This document shows positions 7,543-15,524 of a stretch of DNA of 46,942 bases, in pieces. Source of the stretch: CAYFWF01 sp964346815 (GTDB taxonomy: Bacteria > Acidobacteriota > Aminicenantia > Aminicenantales > Aminicenantaceae); the NCBI GenBank assembly GCA_964346815.1, contig CAYFWF010000040.1, positions 1-46,942 of the forward strand, read 5' to 3'. The notes under the pieces were generated by a model. The model searched no databases, was not told the origin of the DNA, and was given only the letters and a program-made list of their open reading frames with translations. Position 1 is the stretch's first letter. Each line of letters opens with the position of its first letter. The position numbers were made by a program, and so were the translations under genes.

Positions 7543-8625
7543 ATGCTGGAAGAACTGGAAGAAATCAACGAGAAGTACCGCCAACTCACCGAATCTCTGT
7601 CTGATCCTTCCGTCGTTTCCGATCCCCAAAAAATCAAGAAAGCCGCCAAGGAACGGGCCGATCTGGAGCCCATAGTCAAGAAGTACGAAGAGTACCGAAA
7701 GATCATCAAAGGCATCCAGGATTCGGAAGGAATCCTGAAAGATTCCAGCGCGGATCCCGACCTCAGAGAACTAGCCGAGGAAGAGCTCGAAAATCTCCGC
7801 GAGAAGGAGGAGGAGGTCAAAGAGGAGCTGCGGATTCTGCTCCTTCCTGAAGATCCCAACGACGAAAAAGACGTCATCATGGAGATCCGGGCCGGGGCTG
7901 GTGGAGACGAGGCCTCTCTCTTTGCCCAGGATCTATTCCGCATGTACTCCCGCTTTGCAGAGGACAGGGGATGGAAATTGGAAGTCATGAGCACGAGCGT
8001 CTCTCCAATCGGTGGGTTCAAAGAGATCATTTTCAGCATTCGGGGGGAGAGGGTCTATTCCCAGCTCAAGTACGAAAGCGGAGTACACCGCGTCCAGCGC
8101 GTCCCAGAGACCGAAGCTTCAGGACGCATCCACACATCCACGGTTACGGTCGCGGTTCTCCCGGAGGCCGACGAGGTGGACGTTGCCATCGATCCCAAAG
8201 ACCTGCGGATAGAGGCCTTCGGCGCATCCGGTCCCGGTGGACAGAACGTGAACCGCAATTACACAGCCATCCGGGTGACTCACAAACCCTCGGGCATGGT
8301 GGTCTCTTGTCAGGATGAGAAATCCCAGCATAGAAACAAGGAGAAGGCCCTCCGGATCCTCCGCTCCCGTCTTCTCGACATCGCCCAACGAGAACAGCAG
8401 GAGCAGATCGCACAGAACAGGAAGTCCCAGGTCGGGACAGGGGAGAGGAGCGAGAAAATCAGAACCTACAATTATCCTCAATCCCGGGTGACCGATCACC
8501 GTCTGGGTCTCACCCTCCACAGGTTGGAAAGCATACTCAACGGAGACCTGGACGAGATCATCGAATCCCTAACCATGCATTATCAGGCGCAGGCGCTCGG
8601 AAACCGGGCAGAATCTGCCGCCTGA
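7543..8625 (+). CDS. prfA: Peptide chain release factor 1
   Basis: A 360-residue class I release factor, exactly the usual length. It recognises UAG and UAA in the ribosomal A site and triggers peptide release. The codon-recognition tripeptide P-x-T is PET at residues 188-190 (in 'RVPETEASGR'), which identifies RF1 rather than RF2. The catalytic GGQ is at 232-234 within 'GPGGQNVNR', and the glutamine is the target of PrmC, encoded next. The N-terminal 100 residues are the charged helical domain 1. It starts 5 bases after rpmE and is followed by prmC after 16 bases, so the three genes are almost certainly one transcript. Confidence 0.97.
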   Translation: MLEELEEINEKYRQLTESLSDPSVVSDPQKIKKAAKERADLEPIVKKYEEYRKIIKGIQDSEGILKDSSADPDLRELAEEELENLREKEEEVKEELRILLLPEDPNDEKDVIMEIRAGAGGDEASLFAQDLFRMYSRFAEDRGWKLEVMSTSVSPIGGFKEIIFSIRGERVYSQLKYESGVHRVQRVPETEASGRIHTSTVTVAVLPEADEVDVAIDPKDLRIEAFGASGPGGQNVNRNYTAIRVTHKPSGMVVSCQDEKSQHRNKEKALRILRSRLLDIAQREQQEQIAQNRKSQVGTGERSEKIRTYNYPQSRVTDHRLGLTLHRLESILNGDLDEIIESLTMHYQAQALGNRAESAA

Positions 8626-8641
8626 ATAAATCTTTCGACCG

Positions 8642-9547
8642 TTGAGCAGCATTCAGGATCTGTATCTGGAAGGAAAAACCCTTCTCAATAAGCTCGCAAA
8701 CCCACCCTTGGAAGCCAAAGTCATACTCCTCAAGAGCCTCGGGATTTCAGAAGCAACGTTCCACACCTACCCGGATCGAAGGATTTCGGAAGCTCAAAGT
8801 TCGGAATATCTGCAAAGGATATCCGCGCGTGCCGAAGGGATGCCCCTGGCCTATGTCATCCAGGAAAAGGAATTCTGGTCCATTCCATTCAGAGTCTGTC
8901 CCGGTGTTTTGATTCCGCGTCCTGAGACCGAGCTTCTGGTCGAGAAGGTTATGGAAATTTCCTCCAGAGGCAAGGAACTCATCGTGGACCTCGGAACAGG
9001 CGCAGGAAACATCGCCATCACCCTGGCCAGAGAGCTTCCAGAGGCTGAAATCGTGGCCACGGAGGTTTCCCAGAAAGCGCTGGATACGGCAGTGGTGAAT
9101 GCCGAGAGACAGGCTGAACGGCAATCCCAACGGCAATCCGAACGACAGACAGCACTCCAGAAAATTTCCTCCATCAGGTTCAAATGCGGCAGCCTTTTCG
9201 AGCCCATCAAGAGACTCGAACTCCAGAAAAAATGCAACATAATCGTCTCGAATCCTCCCTACGTTTCAGAAAGTGAATGGCCGTCTCTCCAGGATGAGAT
9301 CCGCCTCCACGAACCCAGAGAAGCGCTTGTGGCGGGACCGACCGGACTGGAGTTCATACACAAGCTTGTGGAGGGATCTCCTCCGTTTCTGAAGCCAGGG
9401 GGCTATCTCTGTCTAGAGATCGGGCTAGGACAGAAGCAGAAAGCCCTCTCCCTGTTCGGAAGCGATTGGAGCAGCGTCCGCTGTTTCGAGGACTTGAGCG
9501 GCATCCCCCGGGTCATCACCGCCCAACTCAAGCGATCCCCACTGTAG
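8642..9547 (+). CDS. prmC: Release factor glutamine N5-methyltransferase
   Basis: A 301-residue SAM-dependent methyltransferase that methylates the GGQ glutamine of release factors. It has the N-terminal helical domain, 'RPETELLVEKV', the SAM loop 'VDLGTGAGNIAITLA' and the active-site NPPY at 204-207 ('VSNPPYVSE'). It is about 20 residues longer than typical PrmC. The excess is explained by a low-complexity insert at residues 155-170: four tandem tetrapeptides ERQA, ERQS, QRQS, ERQT encoded by 12-bp units at 9104-9151. The start is TTG at 8642 without a clear ribosome binding site, so translation may depend on coupling to prfA, whose stop lies 16 bases upstream. Confidence 0.93.
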   Translation: MSSIQDLYLEGKTLLNKLANPPLEAKVILLKSLGISEATFHTYPDRRISEAQSSEYLQRISARAEGMPLAYVIQEKEFWSIPFRVCPGVLIPRPETELLVEKVMEISSRGKELIVDLGTGAGNIAITLARELPEAEIVATEVSQKALDTAVVNAERQAERQSQRQSERQTALQKISSIRFKCGSLFEPIKRLELQKKCNIIVSNPPYVSESEWPSLQDEIRLHEPREALVAGPTGLEFIHKLVEGSPPFLKPGGYLCLEIGLGQKQKALSLFGSDWSSVRCFEDLSGIPRVITAQLKRSPL

Positions 9548-9599
9548 GATTTGCTCTCCGCACGACTTTATTCAATGTCGTTTTTGCTGTTTATGCTGT

Positions 9600-9905
9600 T
9601 ATCGCAGCCATAATCCTGTCATTGCGAAGCCAGAAGGGCTGAAGCAATCTCATTAAATGGGATTACTTCACTTCGTTCGTAATGACATTGCGGGATCCCT
9701 TTACATCGTTCGCAACAAAGCTTTCATTCGTTCGTAATGATATTGACAGGTTTGCTTCGCTGATAATCTCACAACAAGATTTAACTTCGCTCGCTACAAG
9801 GTTTCACTCTGTTTGCAGCAATGCTTTCGAAGGTTCGCAATAGAATAAGGCTTTCCTGTGCTCGCAGCAAGGATTCACTGCATTCATAACGACAAATCCA
9901 AGATC
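9600..9905. repeat. Cluster of dispersed GCAATGACA-type repeats, decayed
   Basis: A gene-free stretch (9548-9946) filled with about seven degenerate partial copies of the TTCGTTCGTAATGACA / GTCATTGCGAAGCC repeat (for example 9617-9634, 9661-9686, 9704-9712, 9729-9741 and 9780-9800). No spacers of regular length and no open frame are present. Confidence 0.75.
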
Positions 9906-9946
9906 GTTTTTTGTGCTTACCGCAGCGGCCAGATTGGGACCAAATA

Positions 9947-11035
9947 CTACAGGTTTTTCATCTCCAGGAAGGCAGGAAGAAACTGGGTGGTTTCGAAGCG
10001 GATCTTTTCCCAGGAATCCAGGCTCAGCGAGCAAAAGGCATCCACCACCTTTGGATCGAACTGCTTTCCCGAATTTGCCTGGATCTCGTGCTTTGCTGTC
10101 TTGAAATTCCTTTCTCTGCGGTAAGGCCTGTAGGATGTGATGGCATCCAGAGCATCGGCCAGAGCAAAGATCCTCGCTTCCAGTGGAATCTCCTCCTTCT
10201 CCAACCCCTTGGGATAACCTGTCCCGTCGTATCGTTCATGATGATACAGGATGATGTTTCCCACTTCGTTCAACAGCTTGATCTCTTTGATCAGTCCATA
10301 GCCCAGAGTGGGATGGAGCTTGATTTTTTTCCATTCTTCCTGGCTGAGGGGATCGGGTTTTTTGAGAATGGCATCAGGGATGGCGATCTTTCCGACATCA
10401 TGGAGCAGCGCTCCCTTTCGTATGTTATCCAGAGTGTGTCTGTCTCTTATGGCCAAAATCCGGGCCAGCATCTGGCTGTACTTGGCGACAGTCCTGGAGT
10501 GGCCAAAGGTCTCGACATCTCTGAGGTCCAGTGCGGTCATCAAGTTCTCGAGAGTAGAATCGTAGATCTCCTCCAGTTCCAGTGCCCGTTTGATATTCTT
10601 CTGCTGGTCGGAGTGAAGCTTGGTGAGTTTGCGTCGGCAGGACTGGTTCTTTCGGATGAGCTCCCGCTTCTGGACTTCGTTGTTTACAGCCGAAAAAACA
10701 GCAGCCAGGTTATCGGGATTCGTGACATGATCCACGATTCCCTGTTTGAGCAGAGCGAGCGCCAACTGTGCGTTTTCCTTGATCATGAGCAGAACGATAG
10801 CCAGATGGGGGTTGGAGGACCGGATGCTCTGCAGAAGACTGATTTTGTGGCTTTCCAGAGAGGAAACCGTGATAACGGCCAGGGTATAGTCGTTGAAGTT
10901 CAGCAGGCGGTTCGCGGCCTCTTCGAAGGACAGAGTTTCCTGTACGGGAAAGGTGTGCTGAGAAAGGAAGCTTGAAAGATGTTTCCGGCGTTTCTCGTTT
11001 TCTTCGACGAGAAGGATCTTCTCCTGCCCATTCAT
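9947..11035 (-). CDS. HD-GYP domain protein with degenerate receiver (putative c-di-GMP phosphodiesterase)
   Basis: A 362-residue soluble protein. Residues 1-120 form a response-regulator-like domain. At the position of the phosphorylated aspartate the sequence reads 'DYTLAVITVSSLES', with Thr/Val instead of Asp (near residue 56), so phosphorylation is unlikely. A helical linker (125-160) leads to an HD-GYP domain: H179, 'LLHDVGKIAIPD' with the HD pair at 212-213, H241, H265/H266 and the GYP motif at 273-275 ('YDGTGYPKGL'). HD-GYP proteins hydrolyse cyclic di-GMP. The catalytic residues look complete. GGAAGGAGG just upstream of the ATG is a strong ribosome binding site. It faces a GGDEF-PilZ gene across one intervening gene, suggesting a local c-di-GMP circuit. 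Confidence 0.9.
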   Translation of the reverse strand: MNGQEKILLVEENEKRRKHLSSFLSQHTFPVQETLSFEEAANRLLNFNDYTLAVITVSSLESHKISLLQSIRSSNPHLAIVLLMIKENAQLALALLKQGIVDHVTNPDNLAAVFSAVNNEVQKRELIRKNQSCRRKLTKLHSDQQKNIKRALELEEIYDSTLENLMTALDLRDVETFGHSRTVAKYSQMLARILAIRDRHTLDNIRKGALLHDVGKIAIPDAILKKPDPLSQEEWKKIKLHPTLGYGLIKEIKLLNEVGNIILYHHERYDGTGYPKGLEKEEIPLEARIFALADALDAITSYRPYRRERNFKTAKHEIQANSGKQFDPKVVDAFCSLSLDSWEKIRFETTQFLPAFLEMKNL

Positions 11036-11081
11036 GAGCTTCCTCCTTCCTTGGCTCGTCTTTGGTTCATCCTCACTGTTT

Positions 11082-11111
11082 CTTATACCTTATTTAATTA
11101 TAAAGAGGCAA
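11082..11111 (-). promoter_or_regulatory. Candidate sigma70 promoter of the HD-GYP gene
   Basis: On the minus strand, TTGCCT (11111-11106) and TATAAG (11087-11082) are 18 bp apart, about 47 bp upstream of the ATG at 11035. The rest of the 11036-11356 gap shows only this promoter, the one at 11300-11329 and no other structure I can name. Confidence 0.45.
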
Positions 11112-11299
11112 GAAATTTTTCAGCGCAGTAATGCTTCCCTCAGCGCACATGCCTCGGTCATGACACCTCACCCCTCGGGATGAGATAAGGCTGTGAATTT
11201 TACCCCTGTGAATCGTCTCAAAAGGCTATTGAACTGCATTTTTGTATCTGACATCATAAATCTGCTCAAATGACAGGGAGAATGGATGGATGCCTCACC

Positions 11300-11329
11300 T
11301 TGACAGGTTTTAGAGGCGAGGAGTAAGAT
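11300..11329 (+). promoter_or_regulatory. Candidate sigma70 promoter of the acidic coiled-coil gene
   Basis: A perfect TTGACA (11300-11305) and TAAGAT (11324-11329) are separated by 18 bp, about 27 bp upstream of the ATG at 11357. A strong ribosome binding site, AAGGAG (11344-11349), follows. Confidence 0.55.
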
Positions 11330-11356
11330 AAACTATAGAGGCCAAGGAGAGAGAAA

Positions 11357-12820
11357 ATGGCTAAAAAAGACGATACCCCGGATGCTCCCGAAAATTCCGC
11401 TTCCATCCTCGAAGAAATCGAGCAGCAGCTCGAGCAGGCCCTTGCCAAGAAGAAAGAAGAAGTAGAGAAGGAGCTGGAAGAGCGGATCAGGAGGGAAAGA
11501 GAAGAAGCCCAAAAAAGACTGGAAAACCTGGACAAGGAACTTCAGGAAGAAAAGCAGACATTAACCGATTTCAAGACCACTCTGGCCGATTTCGAAACGA
11601 ACAAAAGAGAACTGAAAACACAGATCAAAGATCACATCGAAAAAGCCATCAAGTTCCAGACAGAGATCGAATCTCTGACCGGCCAAACCCTGGAAGAACT
11701 CAAAAAAGTCAGCGAACTGAGCCAGCAGCTGGAAGAACTCCAGCAGACCACTGGAGAGAAGGTATCCACACTGAAGAAAAAACTCGAAGAGAAATTCGGG
11801 ATCGTGGCCGAAGTCCCCGCAGGTGAGGAACCCGAGGAAGAAGAGATCAACCTCGCTCAGGAGCTCGCCAAGCTCAAAAAGATCAAGGAACTCCTGAATA
11901 ACAGCGCCCCTGTCGAGGAGATTGTCCCTGAGGAAGGGCCGGAGGAACCGGAAGCCCCTGAAGAGGCGGAAGAAGAGAAGGTGGAAGGGCCTCCTGAAGA
12001 AGAGGCGCCGGCCGAAGAGCCGAAGCACGAAGAGGAAAAACCGGAAGAGGTGAAAGCCGAAGAGGCCAAAGAACCAGAAGAAGCAAAAGAAGAAGCAAAA
12101 GAGGCCAAGGAAGCAGAGGACGAAGAGGCAAAGCCAGAAGCCGAAGAAGCGAAGCCAGAGGCCGAAGAAGAAAAGCCTGAAGAAGAGCCCGAAACAAAGG
12201 CTGCTGAACCTGAGGCGGAGCCTGAAGAGGTCAAAGAAGCTCCTTCAGAGCAAAAGGAAGAAGAAAAGGCAGAGGCAGGGGAAGAGAAAAAGGCCGAGCC
12301 CGAAGCAGAGCAGGATGAGGCGTCCTTCCAGGCCGCATTCGATAAACTGGAACAGTTCCGAAAAGGAGACACCAACGAAAACGAAACCGACATCAGCTAC
12401 TTCGAAAACAACGATAGAATCATTCTCGACGGCGAATACATCATCTCGACCTTGAATAACCGTTTTGAAGAGGCCAAAAAGCTGCACATCAAGCTCTCCC
12501 AGACCGAATCTCCGAAAGACCAGTTCTTCATCAAGCAGGAAATCATCAAGCATCAGGAAAACCTTCGCAAAATCATGCTGCGGAGCATCCGCTTGTGCGA
12601 ACAGGATAACTGCTCGCTGCCCGAATTCACATCAGAGATTCTGAATATGGATGTCCTCAAGAATATACTCGAAAAGGTGAGCATGCAGAACTGGAGCAAC
12701 CAAGATGATTTTTCCGCCTTCGACAACTTCTCCAAGGAGCTGAAGGACACCTTCTACACCAAGATCACTCCGCCAGCGGCGTACCTGCAGTCCATCATGA
12801 AGGAACTCGATATCTCTTGA
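11357..12820 (+). CDS. Acidic coiled-coil protein with long E/A/K/P-rich disordered linker
   Basis: A 487-residue protein with no signal peptide and no named family. Residues about 15-150 form a long charged coiled coil ('LEEIEQQLEQALAKKKEEVE' and onward). Residues about 155-325 are an extremely acidic, Pro-Ala-Glu-Lys-rich low-complexity region, surely disordered. Residues about 326-487 return to normal composition and look like a helical domain, with 'FENNDRIILDGEYIISTLNN' and 'PKDQFFIKQEIIKHQENLRK'. The shape (coil, flexible spacer, globular tail) suits a cytoplasmic scaffold or tether. It sits between an HD-GYP and a GGDEF-PilZ gene that both point toward or away from it, so a link to c-di-GMP output is possible but only inferred. 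The linker is prone to repeat-driven length change. Confidence 0.8.
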   Translation: MAKKDDTPDAPENSASILEEIEQQLEQALAKKKEEVEKELEERIRREREEAQKRLENLDKELQEEKQTLTDFKTTLADFETNKRELKTQIKDHIEKAIKFQTEIESLTGQTLEELKKVSELSQQLEELQQTTGEKVSTLKKKLEEKFGIVAEVPAGEEPEEEEINLAQELAKLKKIKELLNNSAPVEEIVPEEGPEEPEAPEEAEEEKVEGPPEEEAPAEEPKHEEEKPEEVKAEEAKEPEEAKEEAKEAKEAEDEEAKPEAEEAKPEAEEEKPEEEPETKAAEPEAEPEEVKEAPSEQKEEEKAEAGEEKKAEPEAEQDEASFQAAFDKLEQFRKGDTNENETDISYFENNDRIILDGEYIISTLNNRFEEAKKLHIKLSQTESPKDQFFIKQEIIKHQENLRKIMLRSIRLCEQDNCSLPEFTSEILNMDVLKNILEKVSMQNWSNQDDFSAFDNFSKELKDTFYTKITPPAAYLQSIMKELDIS

Positions 12821-13284
12821 TCTGAATTATTCGTAAAAACTGGCGATAACTTATTCTTTCTTAAAAAAATTCCTCACCTCAACTACAGCTCTGTTCGAGA
12901 TCTAGCAAATTCATTATTAAGTTAAAATTTGGCATTGTCCCAAAGTGACGGGGATGAAGAATCCATCTAAGGTACGGGGACATGTCTTCGCTCTAGTTCA
13001 GATTTTTAACGCCATTCCGTTGCCGTTCCGACACTTCCCTGCACCTTTATCTCGATTTTATTTCCCGTCACTTTGGAACAACCTCTAACATTTAATCAGA
13101 TTATCGGCAGTTTTTACCCTTCGTGCGGGCCGATCTCACTGGATTAAATTGGGTCGTCATCGGTTTCGTTGAAATTGTCATCGCGAGCGAAGCGAGGCGA
13201 TCTCATAATGGTTTGTTTGGATATGCTCGCAAAATGACTTCATGCTATCGACAAATGGGGTCGGCCGCGAATAATCCAGATTTG
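12821..13284. other. Gene-free gap holding a palindromic element and a decayed repeat
   Basis: The gap between the coiled-coil gene and the GGDEF gene (convergent 3' ends) contains the inverted-repeat element at 12937-13079 and a degenerate GTCATCGCGAGCGAAGCGAGGCGATCTCAT-like copy at 13176-13212 (positions only approximate). No gene or clear terminator is seen. Confidence 0.6.
12937..13079. repeat. Inverted-repeat intergenic element, 143 bp
   Basis: GTCCCAAAGTGACGGGGA (12937-12954) is repeated in inverted form as TCCCGTCACTTTGGAAC (13063-13079). Its interior (12976-13018) contains GTCTTCGCTCTAG and TTTTTAACGC, which reappear in inverted orientation inside the element at 35210-35342. A solitary left end lies at 15425-15445. 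Confidence 0.7.
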
Positions 13285-15294
13285 TTAATGGGGGAGGAAG
13301 CTTTCTCGCGGATTTAGAGAAGAAAAGTAGTCTTCCAGTATTTTCCTTTCCTTCACCGAAAGCCCCACGAATTTCAATCCGGAGAAGAAATGGGAATAAT
13401 TGTCTCCGGCCATCATGGAATACACCACTTCACCACCCAACTGGCAGGCTTTGTTTCCCAGAATCAGGATCAGTTCCATAGGCTGGCGGATGTCCAGCAG
13501 GGAATCTGTCGGGATCCTCGCTCCCCCCATGCTCAGGTTGATCGTTTTGGTCACTCTGTAGAAATCTTTCCGTTTGTACACCAGTATGGTTGAGGTGTAG
13601 TATCTTTTGTGCCGTCTTCGTTCGGGCTGTTCCAGATATTTTTCCGGAGGCTGCGGCGCAGTGAGCTCTCCCAGACGGTCTCTGATATAGATGCTGACCC
13701 TGTTTTTATAGGTTCCCCGCATACCCGGAGGGGAGGCCCTTTTGCCCTTGGCCTCGGCGAGCGCCAGATCGGATTCGTTGGCCAACTTTTTCAGGTTGCT
13801 TCTGCTCGCACCGTCCCAGGACTTGACTCTTTCTTTGGAAAAGAATGTCACGCCGAAGCTCATAGTGAGGTTGTTGTTGGGCTGGAATTCCTGGTTTTCG
13901 AAGTAATGTGCCTCTATGTTTTTCCTGATTCTTTCGGTAAAGCCTATGGCCTCCTCTTCGCTGGAGATTCCGGAGAGGAAAAACAGAAATTCCTCACCGC
14001 CGTACCGGCAGAGGAGGTCTTCCTCTCGTATAGAAGAGTTGAGCACGGCAGCCAGTTCCCGCAGAAGTTTGTTTCCGGCTTCGTGCCCGTTCCGGTCGTT
14101 GTAGTTTTTGAACCAGTCCACATCACCCATCACCATGGCAAAAGAGGATCCTTCCTGCTGGCGCTTCCGCTCCAGTTTGAGCTTTTGGATCACCTTCTCG
14201 AAAAAAGGATCAGGCCGAAGCAGGCCTGTCAGCGCGTCGTACTGGATGAGGTTGAGCTTGGTGATGGCGATGGAGATGTGCTCGCAGAATTTGAGCATTA
14301 CCTGTTCGTCTTCGGCCGTGAAGCCCTGCCGTTTCGATCTGGCACTGCCCATCTTGTTGTAGACTTCCAGCACTCCGATGGCTTCCTGAGCGTGCATGAT
14401 CGGTACGCAGAGGAGGCTTGTTAGAGGGGATCTGAGGTCTTCCAGGTACCGCCTGGAGAGTCTTTTGTCTTTGGCAGGATCGGACAGATTGATCACCTGG
14501 GCGTTTTTGGCGGCATACGCAGCGAAGTCCTCGGAGTCGAAGAGCACGAAATGTTTGGAGGACTCGGGATGGGTCAGGAAGGCGTCGTCCCAGACCAGAG
14601 GCTTGAGAAATTTGCCCATAGTTTCGTTCTGGTCCGTGATGTAGATCGAAATTCCCTCGGCCTGGACGATGTCCTTGATGTCGTAAACGATGTCCAAGAG
14701 GCTGGTGACGTCGTTGGCCATGTAGAGCCTTTTGAGAGTGTCTTCGATTCTCTGTTTCTCTTTTTTGACTCCCAGATATTTGGCCTCCATGGACATGCGT
14801 TTTTCGATCTCTTTGACGATGCTGTTGTTGATGAAATTTTTGATCTTTTTGATCTCGTAGTAGGCTTCCTTCAGTTTGACTTCACTTCCTATGTAGGTCT
14901 TCCGCAAGCTTTCTACCTCTAATTTGAGGAAGGAGTGTTCGGATGCGGAAATCAGAGTGCGGAGCAGGTCTTCGTTGTTTTGCTCTTCGAGGGGTGCGGC
15001 GTGGTGGTCCACATAATAGATCAGCGGCCATGTTTTGGCCCTCTCCTCCATTTTCTTTTGGTCTCTTCCGGTTATGACGATGCTGGTCGTGGCGCGGAAA
15101 AGGCCTCTGAGAGAGGAATAATCGGCGAGCGGTTCGTCTGCGACCAGGAGGTTGAAGTCGATCTTTTCGACCAGGCTTATCACCTGCTTGGTGTTGGCAG
15201 CGATATAGACAGAACCTATTTGGCTGCACAGTTTCTTCAGAAGGTCCACTTCGTCATCATTTTGATTCAGAATAAGGATATTCTGCTCTGCCAT
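13285..15294 (-). CDS. Receiver-GAF-GGDEF-PilZ diguanylate cyclase
   Basis: A 669-residue soluble signalling protein. Order of parts: a receiver-like domain (1-115) whose 'LLVADEPLADYS' keeps a candidate phosphoacceptor Asp; a coiled coil (130-200); a GAF domain (about 205-345, ending 'FCEHISIAITKLN'); a GGDEF domain (about 355-520); and a PilZ domain (about 558-655). The active-site GGEEF is at 432-436 and the product-inhibition I-site RxxD is at 423-426, correctly five residues upstream. PilZ shows the c-di-GMP-binding pair RxxxR ('RRHKR') and N-x-S-x-x-G ('NLSMGG'). It should make c-di-GMP and also bind it. GGDEF plus PilZ in one chain implies self-sensing. Likely partner: the HD-GYP gene at 9947-11035. 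Confidence 0.9.
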   Translation of the reverse strand: MAEQNILILNQNDDEVDLLKKLCSQIGSVYIAANTKQVISLVEKIDFNLLVADEPLADYSSLRGLFRATTSIVITGRDQKKMEERAKTWPLIYYVDHHAAPLEEQNNEDLLRTLISASEHSFLKLEVESLRKTYIGSEVKLKEAYYEIKKIKNFINNSIVKEIEKRMSMEAKYLGVKKEKQRIEDTLKRLYMANDVTSLLDIVYDIKDIVQAEGISIYITDQNETMGKFLKPLVWDDAFLTHPESSKHFVLFDSEDFAAYAAKNAQVINLSDPAKDKRLSRRYLEDLRSPLTSLLCVPIMHAQEAIGVLEVYNKMGSARSKRQGFTAEDEQVMLKFCEHISIAITKLNLIQYDALTGLLRPDPFFEKVIQKLKLERKRQQEGSSFAMVMGDVDWFKNYNDRNGHEAGNKLLRELAAVLNSSIREEDLLCRYGGEEFLFFLSGISSEEEAIGFTERIRKNIEAHYFENQEFQPNNNLTMSFGVTFFSKERVKSWDGASRSNLKKLANESDLALAEAKGKRASPPGMRGTYKNRVSIYIRDRLGELTAPQPPEKYLEQPERRRHKRYYTSTILVYKRKDFYRVTKTINLSMGGARIPTDSLLDIRQPMELILILGNKACQLGGEVVYSMMAGDNYSHFFSGLKFVGLSVKERKILEDYFSSLNPRESFLPH

Positions 15295-15424
15295 ATTTAA
15301 ATCAAATGTTCGAGAAGGTGGACCCCTCTGGAATGCATGGTAAAACCTCGGCTAAATCCTTTACGGAAATCCCATCTAAATGCTATATTTTTTTCTCCCT
15401 ATAGTCAACCTTTTTTTCTTTTTT

Positions 15425-15449
15425 TTGGCATTGTCCCAAAGTGACAACC
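15425..15449. repeat. Solitary end of the inverted-repeat element
   Basis: TTGGCATTGTCCCAAAGTGA (15426-15445) matches the left end of the 12937-13079 element. It is followed by CAACCTC, which instead resembles the outer flank of that element's right end. It lies in the gltX upstream region. Confidence 0.6.
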
Positions 15450-15524
15450 TCTTTTTTTTGGAAAATGGGCTGTGATCGCGGGAGTTTCTTTACTAATCGC
15501 TGTTTCCTTTATACACTATAGAGG

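Noticed and set aside
9600..9905. Array-like cluster of short repeats, considered as CRISPR
   Set aside because: Copies are degenerate, in both orientations and irregularly spaced. No cas genes are nearby.
9911..10975. Long plus-strand open frame of 354 codons
   Set aside because: It lies exactly opposite the HD-GYP gene, whose motifs are unmistakable. The plus-strand translation shows no domain.
11857..12393. Long Ser/Ala-rich frame antisense to the acidic coiled-coil gene
   Set aside because: It is the mirror of GAA/GAG/GCC codons on the other strand. It has no ribosome binding site and only low-complexity composition.
12930..12950. TTTGGCATTGTCCC (also near 15425) as a -24 box
   Set aside because: It is part of the palindromic element end and has no TTGCW at the required distance.
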